The notes: generated by a model not told the origin, from the sequence alone. Shown: positions 24,439-38,514, counted from the stretch's first letter. The stretch is 64,000 bases of DNA from Beroe forskalii (GCA_011033025.1 WFMF01000067.1:434001-498000), one strand, 5' to 3'. Numbers and translations: made by a program.

Positions 24439-25423
24439 CTATTTCTTATCAGTACTCAATATCTGACCACCTTTTATGAAATGTAGTTTGTTGGGTTCAG
24501 CAGTTCTTTTCGCTTTGAGTTGTGTGACTAAATCGCGATGCACCTCACGTTCCTCCAGTGTCCTATCCGGGCAGATGAAGACTCGCTTGTACTCCTCCGA
24601 ATCTCTTAACAGCTTTGCTTTCCTGAAGATCTGAGTAACAATGTCTGAACAAGAGACTGCTACTTTGACTGGTCGCGGAGTTTTCTGTTTACCCTTCACT
24701 CCGATCCTGCATGCTTCAAACTTCGGCTTCTCTCCGACTGCCTCTAGAACTTCGCTAACTCTCTGATCGACTTTCTCTTCTGGTTCCTCTGCCAGACCAA
24801 ATATTACCAAGTTACGGCTCCTGTCTTCTTCTGCAACCACGTTCTTCACGACTGATTTCAGTACTTTCTGATCCAAAAACACCTCCATTATTCCTTGAGT
24901 CCTGCACTGCCTCACTGTATGACTTCAGCTGTGTCTCAACGGTGTTTCCAACAGACGTCACAACCGATTCCTTGAACTCCTGTAGCTGAGAGTCCTTAGA
25001 AGTAATCAGCTCCGCTTGTAGCTTAATAACCTGCTCCTCACTGTAAGACTTCAACTGTGTCTCAACTGTGTCTCCAACTGAGGTTACCACCGAGTCCTTC
25101 AGCTCCTGCAACTGAGAGTCCTTAGCAGTGATCAACTCCTCTTGTAGCTTGATAACCTGCTCTTGTTTCTTGATCACTTCTGATTTCTGCTGCTGTAACT
25201 CGCTCTCCAGATGCTCAACTAGATCAGTTTGTGCGGTGACTATTCTCAAGGCAGCTACCAGCTTTGAAGACATCTGCTCCCGGCTGATCTCTCTTCGTCT
25301 GGAATAAGATTCAGCGTCCATTCCATTAGGGTGGTTTTCGTGCGGAAGAAGATACCTCATGCCCCTTAGCCATTCTCTACAGTCGATTTTCACTTTCTTG
25401 AATCTATCGGTATATCCTGCCAT
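24439..25423 (-). mobile_element. LINE ORF1-like coiled-coil/RNA-binding protein, frameshifted, no ORF2
   Basis: From ATG at 25423 the minus strand encodes MAGYTDRFKKVKIDCREWL and then a long coiled coil rich in E, Q, K and L, with a ~43-residue segment (EQVIKLQEELITAKDS... to LKSYSE) duplicated in tandem. A shift to another frame near 24880 leads into DRSRNLVIFGLAEE, FEACRIGVK, PRPVKVAVS, FICPDRTLEER and HFIKGGQILSTDKK. That is the RRM-like ORF1 region typical of L1/CR1-class LINEs and their derivatives. Coordinates exclude the upstream in-frame extension to 25567. No reverse transcriptase follows, so it is a dead or non-autonomous copy lying antisense in intron 2 of the F-box/LRR gene. It could be a domesticated single-ORF family. 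Confidence 0.65.
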
Positions 25424-25515
25424 GATACACAGTGAGTATACCACAGCACAGCACGTTGCGATTAACAAGCAGCGATAACGAGCTGATAAGAGAGGTGAGA
25501 AATGCAACGTATGTA

Positions 25516-25641
25516 AAAGTATAAAACTAGCACTAGTGAAACGTATGTAAAAGTATAAAACTAGCACTAGTGATGTAAAAGTATAAAACTAGCACTAGTG
25601 AAGTATAAAACTAGCACTAGTGAGTATAAAACTAGCACTAT
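25516..25641 (-). repeat. Tandem repeat upstream of the ORF1-like unit
   Basis: Five copies of gtataaaactagcactagtg, some preceded by aaacgtatgtaaa. It lies just 5' of the minus-strand ORF1-like unit, where LINE 5' UTR monomers would be expected. The palindromic actagcactagt recurs in each copy. Confidence 0.85.
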
Positions 25642-26133
25642 ATGTCGTCTAACAAGCGATGGAAATGGTAAAGAATGTAGCTGGAATCTAAAAATCTCGA
25701 TGCCGTTTTTCTCCCATTAAGAATTATACATGATTGTGTGAAGCAGGATGGAACCGTGTAATTTATGATTTAAAATTTCTAAAGCGTCACACTGAATCGG
25801 GGGAATTCTGTGACGGCAGCATTTTCTGTTTATAATTGGCTGCCTGTCCTCACTATACTCGCTGTTACAGCCTAACGGTATGATTTAATTTCTACCCCGT
25901 TGAAAGGATTTGGATGATTTGCAAGAATACACGCAAGAATAGTTGGAGTGGAACCCTTGAAACCCAGAATTTAAAGAATTGTTATTCTTGGGTTTTTCCA
26001 AAATGTAGAAGTCATTCTGCATATCCTGAATAATGAATTTCGGCATCATAAACTTGATTGATCGTTCACCCACAGAACCTTGCCAAACTTTTCTTAATCG
26101 ATTCAGAGGCCTAGTTCCTGTGACCCCTTGCAG

Positions 26134-26326
26134 ATCTTTCGGTACGCACCGTACCTCTCAAAACTTGTCCATTTCCGTTTGAATGACAAACCTCTTTCGA
26201 CCTTGAGCTTGACTATGTATCATTACGAATGTAATAGCGGTTTAACAGTGGTCATAAGACTTGTCCCTGATGGGATTATCGGATTAAAGTGTGAATACGT
26301 ATTTGAGGACGTCAAGGGTAGTTATG
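26134..26326 (+). CDS. F-box/LRR protein, exon 3 (leucine-rich)
   Basis: Acceptor tgaccccttgcag precedes ATC TTT CGG in phase 0, matching the phase-0 donor of the F-box exon at 22944. Translation IFRYAPYLSKLVHFRLNDKP has leucine-rich-repeat spacing directly after the F-box, as in FBXL proteins. The 3' end is uncertain: TATG|GTAATG at 26326, AAGG|GTAGTT at 26317 (both phase 1) and TAC|GTATTT at 26298 (phase 0) are all possible donors. Intron 2 between them is ~3.2 kb and contains the antisense LINE unit. Confidence 0.6.
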
Positions 26327-29300
26327 GTAATGTGAACCAGGGACTTTTGGGAATGTTTGTCATAATATATGATATATCATATTCTTATTATCATACACTT
26401 TGCCAACATTTAATATTAATTTCATTAGATTTGTCGTGGCACAGGTCAGATTACCTGACTGATGTCAAATTCGCATACAAATAACTGTGAACTTACAATT
26501 TACATTTCTCTGCGACTGTATACAATTTTTCTTTCTTTAACTAACCAATAATCATCCATAATTATATGTCACTCTGACCGAATTAAGAATAAGCTCAGTA
26601 ATGCTGATTACTGATTCTATGGAGATAATGCTGCTGTGATCTGATCTCACTGCTAAAAAGCCAATCAAATGAAATCATGGAAGCTTCAAGCTACTGCTTC
26701 GGATGCAGATAAAACAGGGAGCAATGCTTTCTATCTTATATACACATCAGAAATGCTGCAGCAGGAAATGGTTATTATGTTGCACCTAAATAGCTTAACG
26801 GTAGGTTAAGTTCCAAAAAGAAAGGCCCACTCCAGGAAGTAATTACTCAAGGAAAAGCCCACTTCCTTCATTAAAACGCACTTCACAAAACTTCCGTGCA
26901 CACATCTGTATATCACGATGTATTTTAATTGTTTCGTGACTTTAGTGGCACGGGGCCAGAGTGTGCTATAACACATCCATAATATGCACCTACCGGATAT
27001 AAAACAAGGCCTGATGACGTCATTATCAGGGTTTAGAATGGCACGTAAAGATGACGTTAGGTGCCTGTTTTTCCTTCACGTTCACGTAATAAGTTGTTAA
27101 CACTATATATAAAGTTTTTGTTAATTGAGACATCTCACCGTGTGTTCTACTTTACATAATAACAGGAGTACCACCGAAGGTAGTAAAAAGTAGTGAAGCT
27201 GAAGGTGGTATATAATATACTTTACTTTTAGGTGGCGTACCCGGAAAAGGAGGTTAGCAATTTCCATCCGCTAGAATACAGTCGTGATAAATACGGATAT
27301 ATATAATATACATATAAATACCTGCTTTTAGTCAACTTTTCAAGTTATTATAGCATTGAAAAACAAGTATTATATTATCTATTGAAGTACTGTAAGCAGT
27401 GAATCGGTGACGTGGCGTAAGTGGCACGAAGTGCTGCCGAAAACTTCAATATCACAGAACTCTGGTAAAACGGCACTTTCATTTAATTAGCTATTTACGG
27501 AATAAAAATGTAAATATATTTTCCGGGAAATAGCATGATGATAGCGCGATATATCTTAGCTATTTTCTGTAAATATTAAAAATAAGTTCTTTTAAACTTT
27601 GCTAAAGTCTTGTTGAATGTAAGTAATTGGAATAATTCAATAATGAATAATACGGCTAACAAATATCGATCTTTGTAGGTTGGATAATTTCTAAAATTAA
27701 TAAAATTTTGATTTTTATAGGGATAAAATATGAATTTTTATTCTCGGATTTAAGAAACTTTTCAAAATTTCAAAAGATTATTTATTTGAAACCCATGTCC
27801 TTTCCAATACAAATATTATCGGCACATGATTTGGTCCATGTAACTCCCCCACAAAAAGTCATGGATCCTGCGACCAAAACATGGACAATTGAACGTCATC
27901 AATTCAGCACGTCATGCTCTGATAATGACGTCATCTCATCCCCGCCATATCTTCTCGCATGGCATGTCCTCCTCCAATCTCTCCATCTAGTCCCCCTTTT
28001 AACACTTCTAATTAACCGTGTGTATGTTTGTGTGTGTGTTTGTTGGTTTGTACGCTATCACCATGTGTCCTCTCCAGGGTTATATTATCTGGGTCATCGG
28101 GTCATCGGCATTGAGCAGTCAAACATACAAAAAACCTTTCAAATACTGATAATTACAAATTTCTGAGAGCTGCACAATTCACAAAGCCCTCTACAATCTA
28201 ATAGGCACAGTACACACATAACAAAGTAACAAGATAATACCTTCTCTCTTTGAGAAAGGTGCACGTATCTTCCGAGCCGTGCGAGGCCCTTGCACGGCCC
28301 TCAAAGTGATTCGGTATGATTTGGTATAATGCTTCAAGACGAATTTTGGTATTATTAATAACGTGTTACATTTGGCTATGGAAGCCGGGAAATTTGGTTG
28401 AGAGAATGAGAGCTTCTGGGTATTATAATCAGAGTTTTGTAAGTTTTTATGTACATGGTATGAAGCATCATGCAGTGACTATTAGACAGGAGACAGTAGT
28501 GTATAGAGATAAAGAAGAGAAGAATAGCAGAGAAGAACTATATATTTGAGGTTTATGTATGTCAATCTGGAATACCAAGTGACGTCATAATCATGAGATA
28601 TCGTGACGAATCAGTGACATAACCCCGCTTTTTCGTCGTACATGGCATGCAGCAGCTGTTGGAGTGCCTGGTACGCAGGGTAACGAACTCATTAGGTATC
28701 AGGACAAGGATCTTACTCCAGCAGACACAAACACTAGCTACGTGGAATATTTGGGAACTGACACAAACGCAAACTCCCGCCTCGGAATTTGCGGGCTACA
28801 GACTCCGGAATGCGATATACAGTTGAAACAAACTCTACGGGAATGCGAACTGACAACCGATTATGTGTTGGGATATTGGGTGTATGCGGGTTCCTTCATT
28901 TGGGAAGCTACAACGGTTGTTCTACAAGAGCTGGGACGGTTGTCGATACTACCATGATACAGCTGTAAAACATCATGATTTGTAATCTGATCGGGATATA
29001 TGCACACTACACAGTGCGCACCTTCATCTGCTTGTAAAGGCTGTAAATCAGCTGTATCAGACTTCGAATTTTCTTGGGAACCGGAAACTCTCCTTTTCGA
29101 TTGAAATTTATTGCCAGCCTCACAAATAAATGATACATATCTTCCTGAATGTTGCACACAATGGTAGGTATCAGGTATACACGAATTGGTAAAACCATAG
29201 TAAGTTTTATATATGTGTGTTAGGAATTCTTCAAGCTAGATAGTTTAACACTGAAGCTTCCACACTAGATTTTATAATAATAGGTTATATCAGTCTTCCT

Positions 29301-30213
29301 GATTCTATCATATTTCAAACAAATCTAACACATTTCTAGCATATTTCTACCTCGAGCGATTGTAATTGTTCCGAGGTACCTTTCTCGTGTAGGACGTGTG
29401 TTAATAAATCCAAAACCTTGACAGCCATCTATATAAAGTAATGTGTGCATGTGTACCATTGTTAGCATTAATAGCTCTGTAATTGTATCTACTAAGAACA
29501 TTCTGAGATGTATCCTATACTAGTGGAATGAGTAGCAGTTGAAGTGAACTTCCCAAATTCTTTAAATTCCTGAATTCTCAGCTGTGCCCTGGGATATAAT
29601 ACACTGTAATTGATCACTATAAAAAACACTGTGTTTGAAAATACTAGGCTTTTTACAATACCTCCGTCCACGATTCTTTGAAACCAGTGCATTGGATTCG
29701 TTTCCCTGACACCAGTTCCATAAACGAAATTTCGCTGACACCAAAACGTCAGAATACATTATTTCGTTGACACCAGTACGCAACTATTTGACTACACTTC
29801 GTTAACACCAGTACGTCATATCACTACACTGAGAAACATGTGCTATGCTCCCAATCTTAAATATGATGAGGAACATACCAACATAATATTATGAACCTAC
29901 ATATAACCGATACACGTTTACGGATGAAACCGCTCAATTGATTGAATGAACTAGAATGTTGTTTGCAATGTGTGCACTGCAGCTCTGATTGATTAAACTT
30001 GGGGTACTGCAAACAGTGAACCATAACAATGAACCACAACCGATTGGTACTTGGTTCTGCAGGAATAGAGCAATGAACTATTAAATCGCAAGCTTACGTA
30101 TGGAACTGCAGCATAAAATGTCGGTCATTACTTCAGGCGCTATCTAGACCCTTCAAGTCGGTTACATTAAGTACGGTGTATGGGTCATGGCTGAAGAGGG
30201 TTATGGCTTATAG
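26327..30213. other. F-box/LRR gene intron 3
   Basis: Mostly AT-rich. It holds copies of the ~69-bp TGACGTCA element (27010-27061, 27890-27940, a weak one at 28579) and a degenerate gacaccagtacg repeat at 29700-29810. A less AT-rich ORF at 28664-28957 ends in a stop with no recognisable domain. One or more small exons may be hidden here, because the phases of the flanking exons do not join directly. Confidence 0.45.
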
Positions 30214-30301
30214 AGGACCAGAGAATGGGCAATTGCTGTTGCGGAATATTATGTTGAATGTAATCACTTCTCAAAGCTCACGCTCTGTTGTCAACGTTTT
30301 G
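30214..30301 (+). CDS. Possible F-box/LRR exon (one leucine-rich repeat)
   Basis: Read from 30214, the plus strand gives REWAIAVAEYYVECNHFSKL followed by TLCCQRF. This aligns well with the next two repeats (…CTSTQQLTIAHC, …CTNLTRLHVDG). The acceptor cttatag is weak and the donor TTTTG|GTGGCA is poor. The phase-1 end does not fit the phase-0 start of the exon at 30410. Either a base is missing in the assembly, a different splice site is used, or the match is fortuitous. Confidence 0.35.
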
Positions 30302-30409
30302 GTGGCACATCATGAAATCATCAACACCTTTAAATAGCAAACATCTTGAACATCTTACTATAACGCACAAAGTTGACACCTATTTTTGACACCCATTTCC
30401 AATGTTCAG

Positions 30410-30489
30410 GTGTTACGTTCCCTAGCTTTGGTGTGTACCTCGACGCAGCAGCTTACCATTGCTCACTGTTCTCTGGATGATACTCCAAG
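30410..30489 (+). CDS. F-box/LRR protein, LRR exon
   Basis: Acceptor cccatttccaatgttcag, then VLRSLALVCTSTQQLTIAHC and SLDDTP, ending at donor CCAAG|GTACGA in phase 2. The phase matches the acceptor at 55432 exactly; the split codon AG|A gives Arg. The leucine and cysteine spacing aligns with the next exon. Together this supports one gene spanning the ~25-kb intron, although only transcript data would prove it. Confidence 0.6.
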
Positions 30490-31459
30490 GTACGAGTTAA
30501 AACCATTTAATTTACTTATTTCATTTGATTTAACCAAAAGCAGAGATTTCATTCCTTACTATCACCAATAATTCAGATATGTTTGATAGCCACTTCACTT
30601 TCGTATTTAAAAATCCTTTTTTTCATGTCAATTTACGTAGGGATTATAACTTTTTGGTCCTCAAATTCGGGTCATTGGATTCGAAATGCATTGTTCTGCA
30701 GAGCAAATTCTTCCAGACCCGAATCGCTCAAAGTTCGTGACTTCAATTTTCAAAATAACACGGCAATAAGCACGAGATGCAATTATATTGTGTTAACTTT
30801 TCCTTGCAAATGTAACCCTAATTACAAGGAAATAGACCGGAAAATTCCCGATCACTACCCGGTTACCTAATGGTTTATCCGGGCACGAACTTTGCAAAAT
30901 TGGCGAATTTTCGTCATTAATTTGTTATCAAAAGCTTTGATGATTAAGTCACTTGCTACTTTTTAGTCACTTTTTCCTGCTGTTAGAGACAATAAATGAT
31001 GTGATGCGCTAGATTTAAATCAGCTCTATTTCATGAAAAGTATCCACTGGTTTAGCAGCAATTTTATACACAACAAAGCTCGCCTCGCTATCAAAATAGA
31101 GCGAGCTAATTGCCAATTAAATTATCAAAACGTGACTAACACAATAACAGATGTGTTGCCATACTAAGTCCTGTGACTGGACCGGGATGTCTTTGTAGTT
31201 ATATGCGGCATTCGAATCATGGTGATAATATCACAGGATGAATATATTTGATTTTATTCCAATTATCATATATATTTATTAACCTTATTGACATGGCTGA
31301 ACGGACTACAGCAATTCTGTTTAGTTTGTAGCGCGGTTCAATACGTCATCAACTTAGCACGATATGCTATGATAATGACGACATCTTACCTGTCTGTTTC
31401 TCGTGTGGGCATATTGATATGTTTGCACTTTGCACAAATAATATACACAATTGTAGTAT

Positions 31460-31536
31460 GTGAAGGGGGGGGGGGCAACGTTCCGGTTTGTCCCTCTTTA
31501 TCCCAAACAAAGCGGCACTTAGCCCCCCCCCCTTCC
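31460..31536. repeat. Poly-G / poly-C foldback
   Basis: A run of eleven G (gaaggggggggggg) is followed ~45 bases later by a run of ten C (ccccccccccttcc). The flanks gaag and cttc extend the inverted repeat. The G-run could also stack as a quadruplex on the coding strand. Confidence 0.75.
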
Positions 31537-34500
31537 ATTAATGAATTCACCAGATGGCAAACAGTATCTTAGGGTAGCATTTAGTATTGAATTATGAATT
31601 TTATTTAAATTAATTAAGTATTAAGTTGTATAACTAAGTCGTACATATTATCGGGTACATATTATTATCGGACTAATAATAATGTGGTTAGTGCTCTATT
31701 TTATTTATATCAAACCTAATTAAGTTTGATAGTTTCGAATAAATCGAAATTTTAGTCACGTAAGGCCAGTTTTATGATGATGACCAGAGATGAATTCATG
31801 TATTTTTTGCTAGTGCAGTACAATGCTACATTAACGACAATTTGGTATAATAGAAAGTAGAAACTTGATTATCACAAAGGCAAATTTATAATTGAATCCA
31901 AATAGACTCTTCTTTTGCCTTGCCGACTTTCGGCAATATGAAGTCATCAATGTATTGTTGAAACGTTTTGGATAAATCAGATTTTCTAATGTTACGATAT
32001 TTCTATCATGATTGAATTAGGACTTCTTATTTATAACACAAGAATAATTTCCTCAAAAGGCACGAAATCAGCGCATTGTATGTAAAAACATAATCATCTT
32101 CCTAAGTTCCTACTCATAAAACGATTTATACAAAAATAATTCTATGTACATTGTACCTAAACAAAATGTTCGCAGAAAATGTCTCTATTTATATTTCATA
32201 TACATATTATACATTACACTAAATTGAATATACTTACATATAGTTACATACCTGAAACATGATCTGATAGATGATATGCAGTTGAGGGCACGGCCCAATC
32301 CGGCTCGTGAGTAGCCAGGTTTTATATTTCGACTTACGGCTCTCATAGGATGCTAATTCCAAGATAGGAACATAGGATGCCAGCCAATTCCTTTATTCCA
32401 CGATTTAGGCTATACTACTACTTCTACTAAACGCGGAATAGAGGAATCATGGAAGACATAAACCCCCGAGTATTTGATCCATTTTGTGCAACTTCTCGCA
32501 AGGCGAGGGTTTAAACCAAGTAGATCCGATCAGGTAAGTAATAAGTGTCAGTACTATGTATTATGAAAACGTCAAGTAGGTACGTCAGTTGCTTTTAATA
32601 TACTCAATACAGATTTCCAGAATTGAAGAGGATCGGATAATATGTCTTTTTAGTGATAGGTCATGAAATTAGTTTTGTCATCGATAATTGGACATATGAA
32701 CGACCATTATCTTATATCAACCTTGTGAGCGTTTGAAGCACGCAAGAAATATAGATTATGTTTAGAGTGACGTGATATTATCAATTATGTAAAGTGAGCG
32801 TTTTAACTTTTTAAGCATGCAGAGAATATCTGCTGTTAGAGTGACGTCATGTGTAAAACTATATGCAAATTGTAAACTGTAAAGATTATTTTTTAAGTGA
32901 CGTGATATTATGTAAAGTGTAATGTGTAAAGTGACTGGTTTTAGTGAGCCGTATGCGATCGTCACATGACGCGCTTATTGTAATAATATACCTGAGTGCT
33001 AGACACACCCGATGAAATCATGTACTCATGTGTAATGCATATTTCATGTACAATGTACAATGTACTGTGTGTATATTATTGATGCGATGATACACATGCG
33101 AAGATGCAGACTGCAAAACACGATGTGTTTTGTACTTCTTAGACATGCTTTTCGAGGAATGTTTCATGAGGTACCGCCTTGAGAAGATACTTTGAACTGA
33201 GAAGTGAAGTGTGAATCTGAACTTACAAAGAGTTATTATTTTTTGGCATTTATCAGCTTGTATCAGACGGTTATCATGAAATTATAAATTAGGGCATTCT
33301 GAAGCATATCGGCATCGTGTTCTCAGGTCTCGTTGAAATTCTAAAATCCCGTATCAAATCTTGTATCCCATTCATGGCATGACCCGTGAGGCGTGAACCA
33401 TAATTTTGTGACATTTCCTTCACAAACGATACATTGTGACTTTGTTTCCTCTACCGATAACAGTGATGCCAGGTCGCTGTTTTCTGTAATTTCTAATCGA
33501 ATTTGCTGTGAAATCAATGCTTCCAATCCCCCTGAACTACAGATAATCCATGTCTTATCGGGAGACGTGGCATGCCTATGTTACACGCCTTGCAGTGGTA
33601 TGCTTTTATCGGATTTTAGTAAATCTCTGCCATTTTAAACCCGGAAACATGTGGCATTGTTCCGAAGCAAGGCATTCAATTTCAACGTATTTTGAAATAC
33701 TCGCGATTTCATGGTAGGTAAATATCAAGTATTTTCTGTCAAAATATTATCAATGTTAGATTTGCGGTGCCCTCACGAGGATTTTCAATCAATCAATCGG
33801 CCGAGATTTTTTTACCGATCAAGCCCGATTCTTTTGGATCCTTTTAGGCTGCCTACAAGTATTTATGTAATGCCTATTATAGTGCTTACATAATTAAAAA
33901 TCAATCATGCACAAGAATTTTGCAAAAACTTAGTACCTCTCAGTCGGCTGAGATTGAGAAAATTTGATTCCCGATTGTTACTTTTTACTTTCATGTATCA
34001 CATCATCATCGTTTATTTCTTTATTTGCGGTTAAACGGAGAAAAATATTGAGGCGCGGGCTATGGATGAAAATTACAGTGGTTACATTTTCATTTTTATT
34101 GCTAACTATAAAATCTATATACTCAGGTGTATCACAATGTCTCAAACATTTCACATTTCAATCATCACTCATATTATATTTGTACCTAGTCACGGTTATT
34201 TTGAGGAGTTTAATCTCGCTGTGGTTTGAGTAAATGATCACGTTTTGGTGTGGTGGGGTTTCTACCTTGCTTCATGGAAACAGAAATAATATTATAAGCT
34301 CCACTGGAGGTTATCAAGAAAATAGGTTGAGAATCTTTAGAGTTCTAAATTTTGTCATTTTTGTAAAACGGTGTGTCGCTTCCGGGGAAAATTCGTGGAA
34401 GCTGACTTTTGAAATACTTATATCATATGACAAATAAATTAATCTCGTACATTGACTCCTGAACATTCGATTTACAAATATAACATGTCCACACGTGAAT

Positions 34501-35507
34501 GAGTGACGTAGTTTTAAGCCCGTGCTACCATCATAATACGAGATTAATTTACTTGATGAAAGCCATTGTGGTGTATTGACCACTCAGAAGAACGGACATG
34601 TCAAATGGTAATATGTAATATACGGTCAGTGAGTGTTTGGGTCAACCGAGCGATCTGACAGCGAATCAAGCGGCAAACTATAATATCGGCGGCATGTTAG
34701 CTTACCCACAGGTTCATTCGACATCGGCCAATCAGGGCGTGAGTTCACTGTAAACGCGCTCACTGATTGGTCAATATCATGCCTATTTCGGAATCCTAGC
34801 GGCATTCCAGCCATTCCACTGCTCCCAGCAGTTAAATTTTCCAAATTATGGTCCCTGGCTGATACTTGTGCACTTTCCAAGGTTGGACCAGAATGATTGA
34901 TGTCAAAACTACGCCGGCACGATCAAACTGAGTTTCGTAAATTCCGATTTACAGTGATTTGAAACCTTTTCACCGTACATTGATCTGCCTAAGATTGTTG
35001 CGAGATCTTTGAAGATTCACGCCGCGCGAGTTATAATCAGAAATGAAAGCTTTTGCCGCGAAATTTACCTTTCACGCCGAAGGGTAACTTTTTGTCGCAT
35101 TTACACTTTGGAGACAGTAAAGAGTGGTGCGATGATCGAATAGTTCAAATCATGAGTTGATGACGTCACTCTTGCTTACAGCTGATCTATCTTTCCCCGA
35201 TCTATGATAAAATCTTTCACTAAAGCAGTATCTCATTCTACTTTGAGATGTGTCACATATCTCTAATAACCAGTGGAATTGTTGTGATCATATCAGGTCA
35301 AGTCATATCAGATCATGTCAGATGACATGTTTTTACAACATAAGACTATCATATTCTGAGGTACTCCGATCTTGTCTCTTCGCGTTCATCGTGCGTGGTA
35401 GCTGGACCACGTCAAATCATGACATTGACGTCAAACTCTCATCTATTAAAAAGATCTATCCGTGGTTGACACCGAACACTATCTCTAAAAACCTGCTGCT
35501 CGTGCCT

Positions 35508-35508
<1 letters not shown>

Positions 35509-35548
<40 letters not shown>
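35509..35548. repeat. (CA)n microsatellite
   Basis: Uninterrupted cacaca run of roughly 38 bases. It creates mirror ORFs on both strands that are not genes. Confidence 0.95.
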
Positions 35549-35550
<2 letters not shown>

Positions 35551-38444
35551 CCGGACTTTTGTGTTTAGAAAAAGGTGGGCGTATGCGCGAAATTCCATCA
35601 AATTTGACAATCGGTATATAACCCGGAACGTAGCTATGATATTGCATGCCTTCCGCTAGAGAAACCATGTCAGATTTCGGTATTCAAGGAATTTACGTGT
35701 ATTTTTTCATGTTGTTAAATTGGTAAGCACACTTTTCAGTGCAATTAACGCTGAAAAAAGAAGCAAAGCCATCGGAATTCAGAATTAAATATTTTGTGTG
35801 TATGTGTACAGGTAAAAATATGTTTATAAGTACCATGATAACGCTTCGAACATTTTAAAATATATATTATAGCGTCTCCAGCAAAGCTGAAGTAACATCT
35901 GCCGTACATGTATTATTTTCTGAATAAGCTTCCGGTCATACCTGGCATACCACACAATGGGTGGTTTCCAATGACGTCATTATCATGATTTAAAATGGTG
36001 AATTGATGACGTTGATTCCTCCATTCCTCGCTTGTTACTCCACCAAACCTAGCATCATGTGAGTGTGGAATAAGGACGGAAGTGTGTCTGATGAATCACG
36101 TACTGACAGGGCCGGGCCCTGTCACCAGTTAGTGTCTTATCTCTTAGGTCTGTAACTGTCTATCAGCTATCTGTGTGAGTGTATGTGTGTATGTAGGTGT
36201 GTGTTTGAGTGTGTGTGCGTCTTTGGGAAAGTGCCAAATCATATCCCATGACTGATTTATTTATATGGCTGATTTTATATATTTGGATGATAATATATAA
36301 GGTAGAGTTTAACCACAAAATATTTAATACTATGTCTATTTATATGAACTCCACCTAACATAAAACTTTTTGCGCCATTCAAAAACCACGATCAGACGAC
36401 AAACTTTTTGAAGAATTCGTTGCACATGGATAACAATCAGGCATAAATGACATCATTATCAGGGTTTTGAGTGGTGAATTGATGATGTCAAGGTGCCAAT
36501 TAACCTAGACATGAGGGGGTGTAAATCATCTCCAATCATCGTCTGACAATTAGGCCCTGTCAACTCTCTGTAAACACAATGTAGTACATATATTGACTCC
36601 TTCTTCCTCATCCTTTGTTATAATCGATAGAAAATAGAAATAAGAAATATCCAAATATATGTTTGCCAAGGAATATGTTTGCCAAGGATTGCCAGACAGT
36701 CACTATAATTCATCCTAAATATTTTTGGAAGTAGAAGAGATGAGGGATAATTGAAACAGGCATCCAGGATTCCATTGAGCTCCATTGGCTGTTTCTTCTT
36801 TGGGTTTACACTAAAATAACGCTACGAGAACTGAAGACCCTGGACCATTCAAGTGTTGATAGAATTCAAATGTTACTCTCGTTCGAAATCTTAATCTCAA
36901 AATGAATTATTCGTTCTTGAACACGATCCAATACGTGAGAAGGAATACTCAAAATTCAAAATGACTGCTATGTAAGTCACACTTTGAGCTAAGGTATTTT
37001 TGTTATATAATGTTCGACGGATTCGGGTCGTTAAGTTTATATATCGGACTATGTGAGCCGAGAAATTTGGTTGAGAGGGTATAATAATGAGATATGATAC
37101 CGGCCAGAGAGTCAAAAGGAGATATATACATATCAATCTACTTCCATTCATGTTGACAGGTTGAAATGTTTACTATAGACTTATTGAACTAATCACATGT
37201 TCTACAGGGGATGTAATATGATAATGATATGGTACCATACTTCCTGTTGGAGTTAGTGAAATTTGGTAAAATGACCTGAAGGGACCCCTTCTGTCAAAAT
37301 TTGGCAGATAAATGTGCCAGAGCTATAGCATATGTAGTTTGAGAACTAAAGAATTCTATTTTTATAGACTTGGGTCTTGGCAGCCTTCTTTACGAATTGA
37401 ACGAAGAATAAATTATGATTAAATTACCTGAATATCATGTCAACTTATTCAGTCATCAATATATAATATTCAATTATATTCAATTTACGACTCAAAATTG
37501 ATTTTCAGACCATACATTCGGACTTCTGTGGTGGTACATCGGAAAATTATATTCACCTCATCGAAATATCCTAAAATATATTTCTCTGTAAAGCTTATTT
37601 AAAAATTTTCGTCATTGGCCATAGATGAGTGATTACCTTATTTCCAGTTTTGCACCCATGTGAATTCTAACCTTTTAATCACCCTCATACCATAGTAGTT
37701 ACCAGTCACCATTATTTCGTCTCCCCGCCTGAATCAATTTTAATTGATTCCCATGATAAAGACGGTAGATTTAATTAGTTAATGGTAACTTTTAGAAAAC
37801 TCCAAGTTGTCATAACGATCAACTTTTCAAAGTCTGGTAGATACCATTCACACATAATATATTGCATAATGCAATTCCTTATTCCATATTATATCACAAT
37901 CTGAATATATATATTAAATCATCCATGGCACTTAGCCCTGAAACTCGATGAGATTCCTGTGACAGATGCTGCTATTTTCGGCAACACTCCGTGCACTATC
38001 TTGGGGTGTTGTGCACTATCCCAAAAATAGGCGGTCGAGAATGACGTCATTATCCTGATTTAACATGGTGTTTTGATTGCGTGGATTAGGATCTATATTT
38101 CTTGTCGGCAGCATGAGTGTATGCTATTATTACACACACGCTCTCTTTGAGATCAGTAGTTGTGGTGCCCCGGCAAAGGAGACTGTGGTAAAAACACTTG
38201 AGAAATACCGAGCTGTAAATAAGTAGTAGAGTTGTACAACATCACTTATTATACTCTTTATATATAAAAAAATTATAATTGGCAGTTGAGAATGGCATCA
38301 TTATCAAGGTTTGTAATGGTGAACTGATGACATTGTCCTGTCTTTTCGTTTGCTGACATTGGAGGATAAGTAAGACAGAGGGCGGCATAGCAAAGATGTG
38401 CATTACGAAGGAATAAAGGTATTTTACTACTGCAGTGCTCGAGT

Positions 38445-38514
38445 AATAGGCGGTTATATTTTCCACAATTTGGCAGCGCGCACAGTGTAAATGACGTCAT
38501 TACGAGCGCCTATT
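38445..38514. mobile_element. ~70-bp palindromic element with TGACGTCA, complete copy
   Basis: Begins aataggcggttatatt and ends aatgacgtcattacgagcgcctatt, so the outer aataggcg is inverted at the other end. It shares the aatgacgtcatta core with the related copies listed in the findings. Non-coding. Confidence 0.65.

Noticed and set aside
28664..28957. 97-codon plus-strand ORF, relatively GC-rich
   Set aside because: No recognisable domain, no matching splice phase with the F-box/LRR exons, and the opposite strand is equally open.
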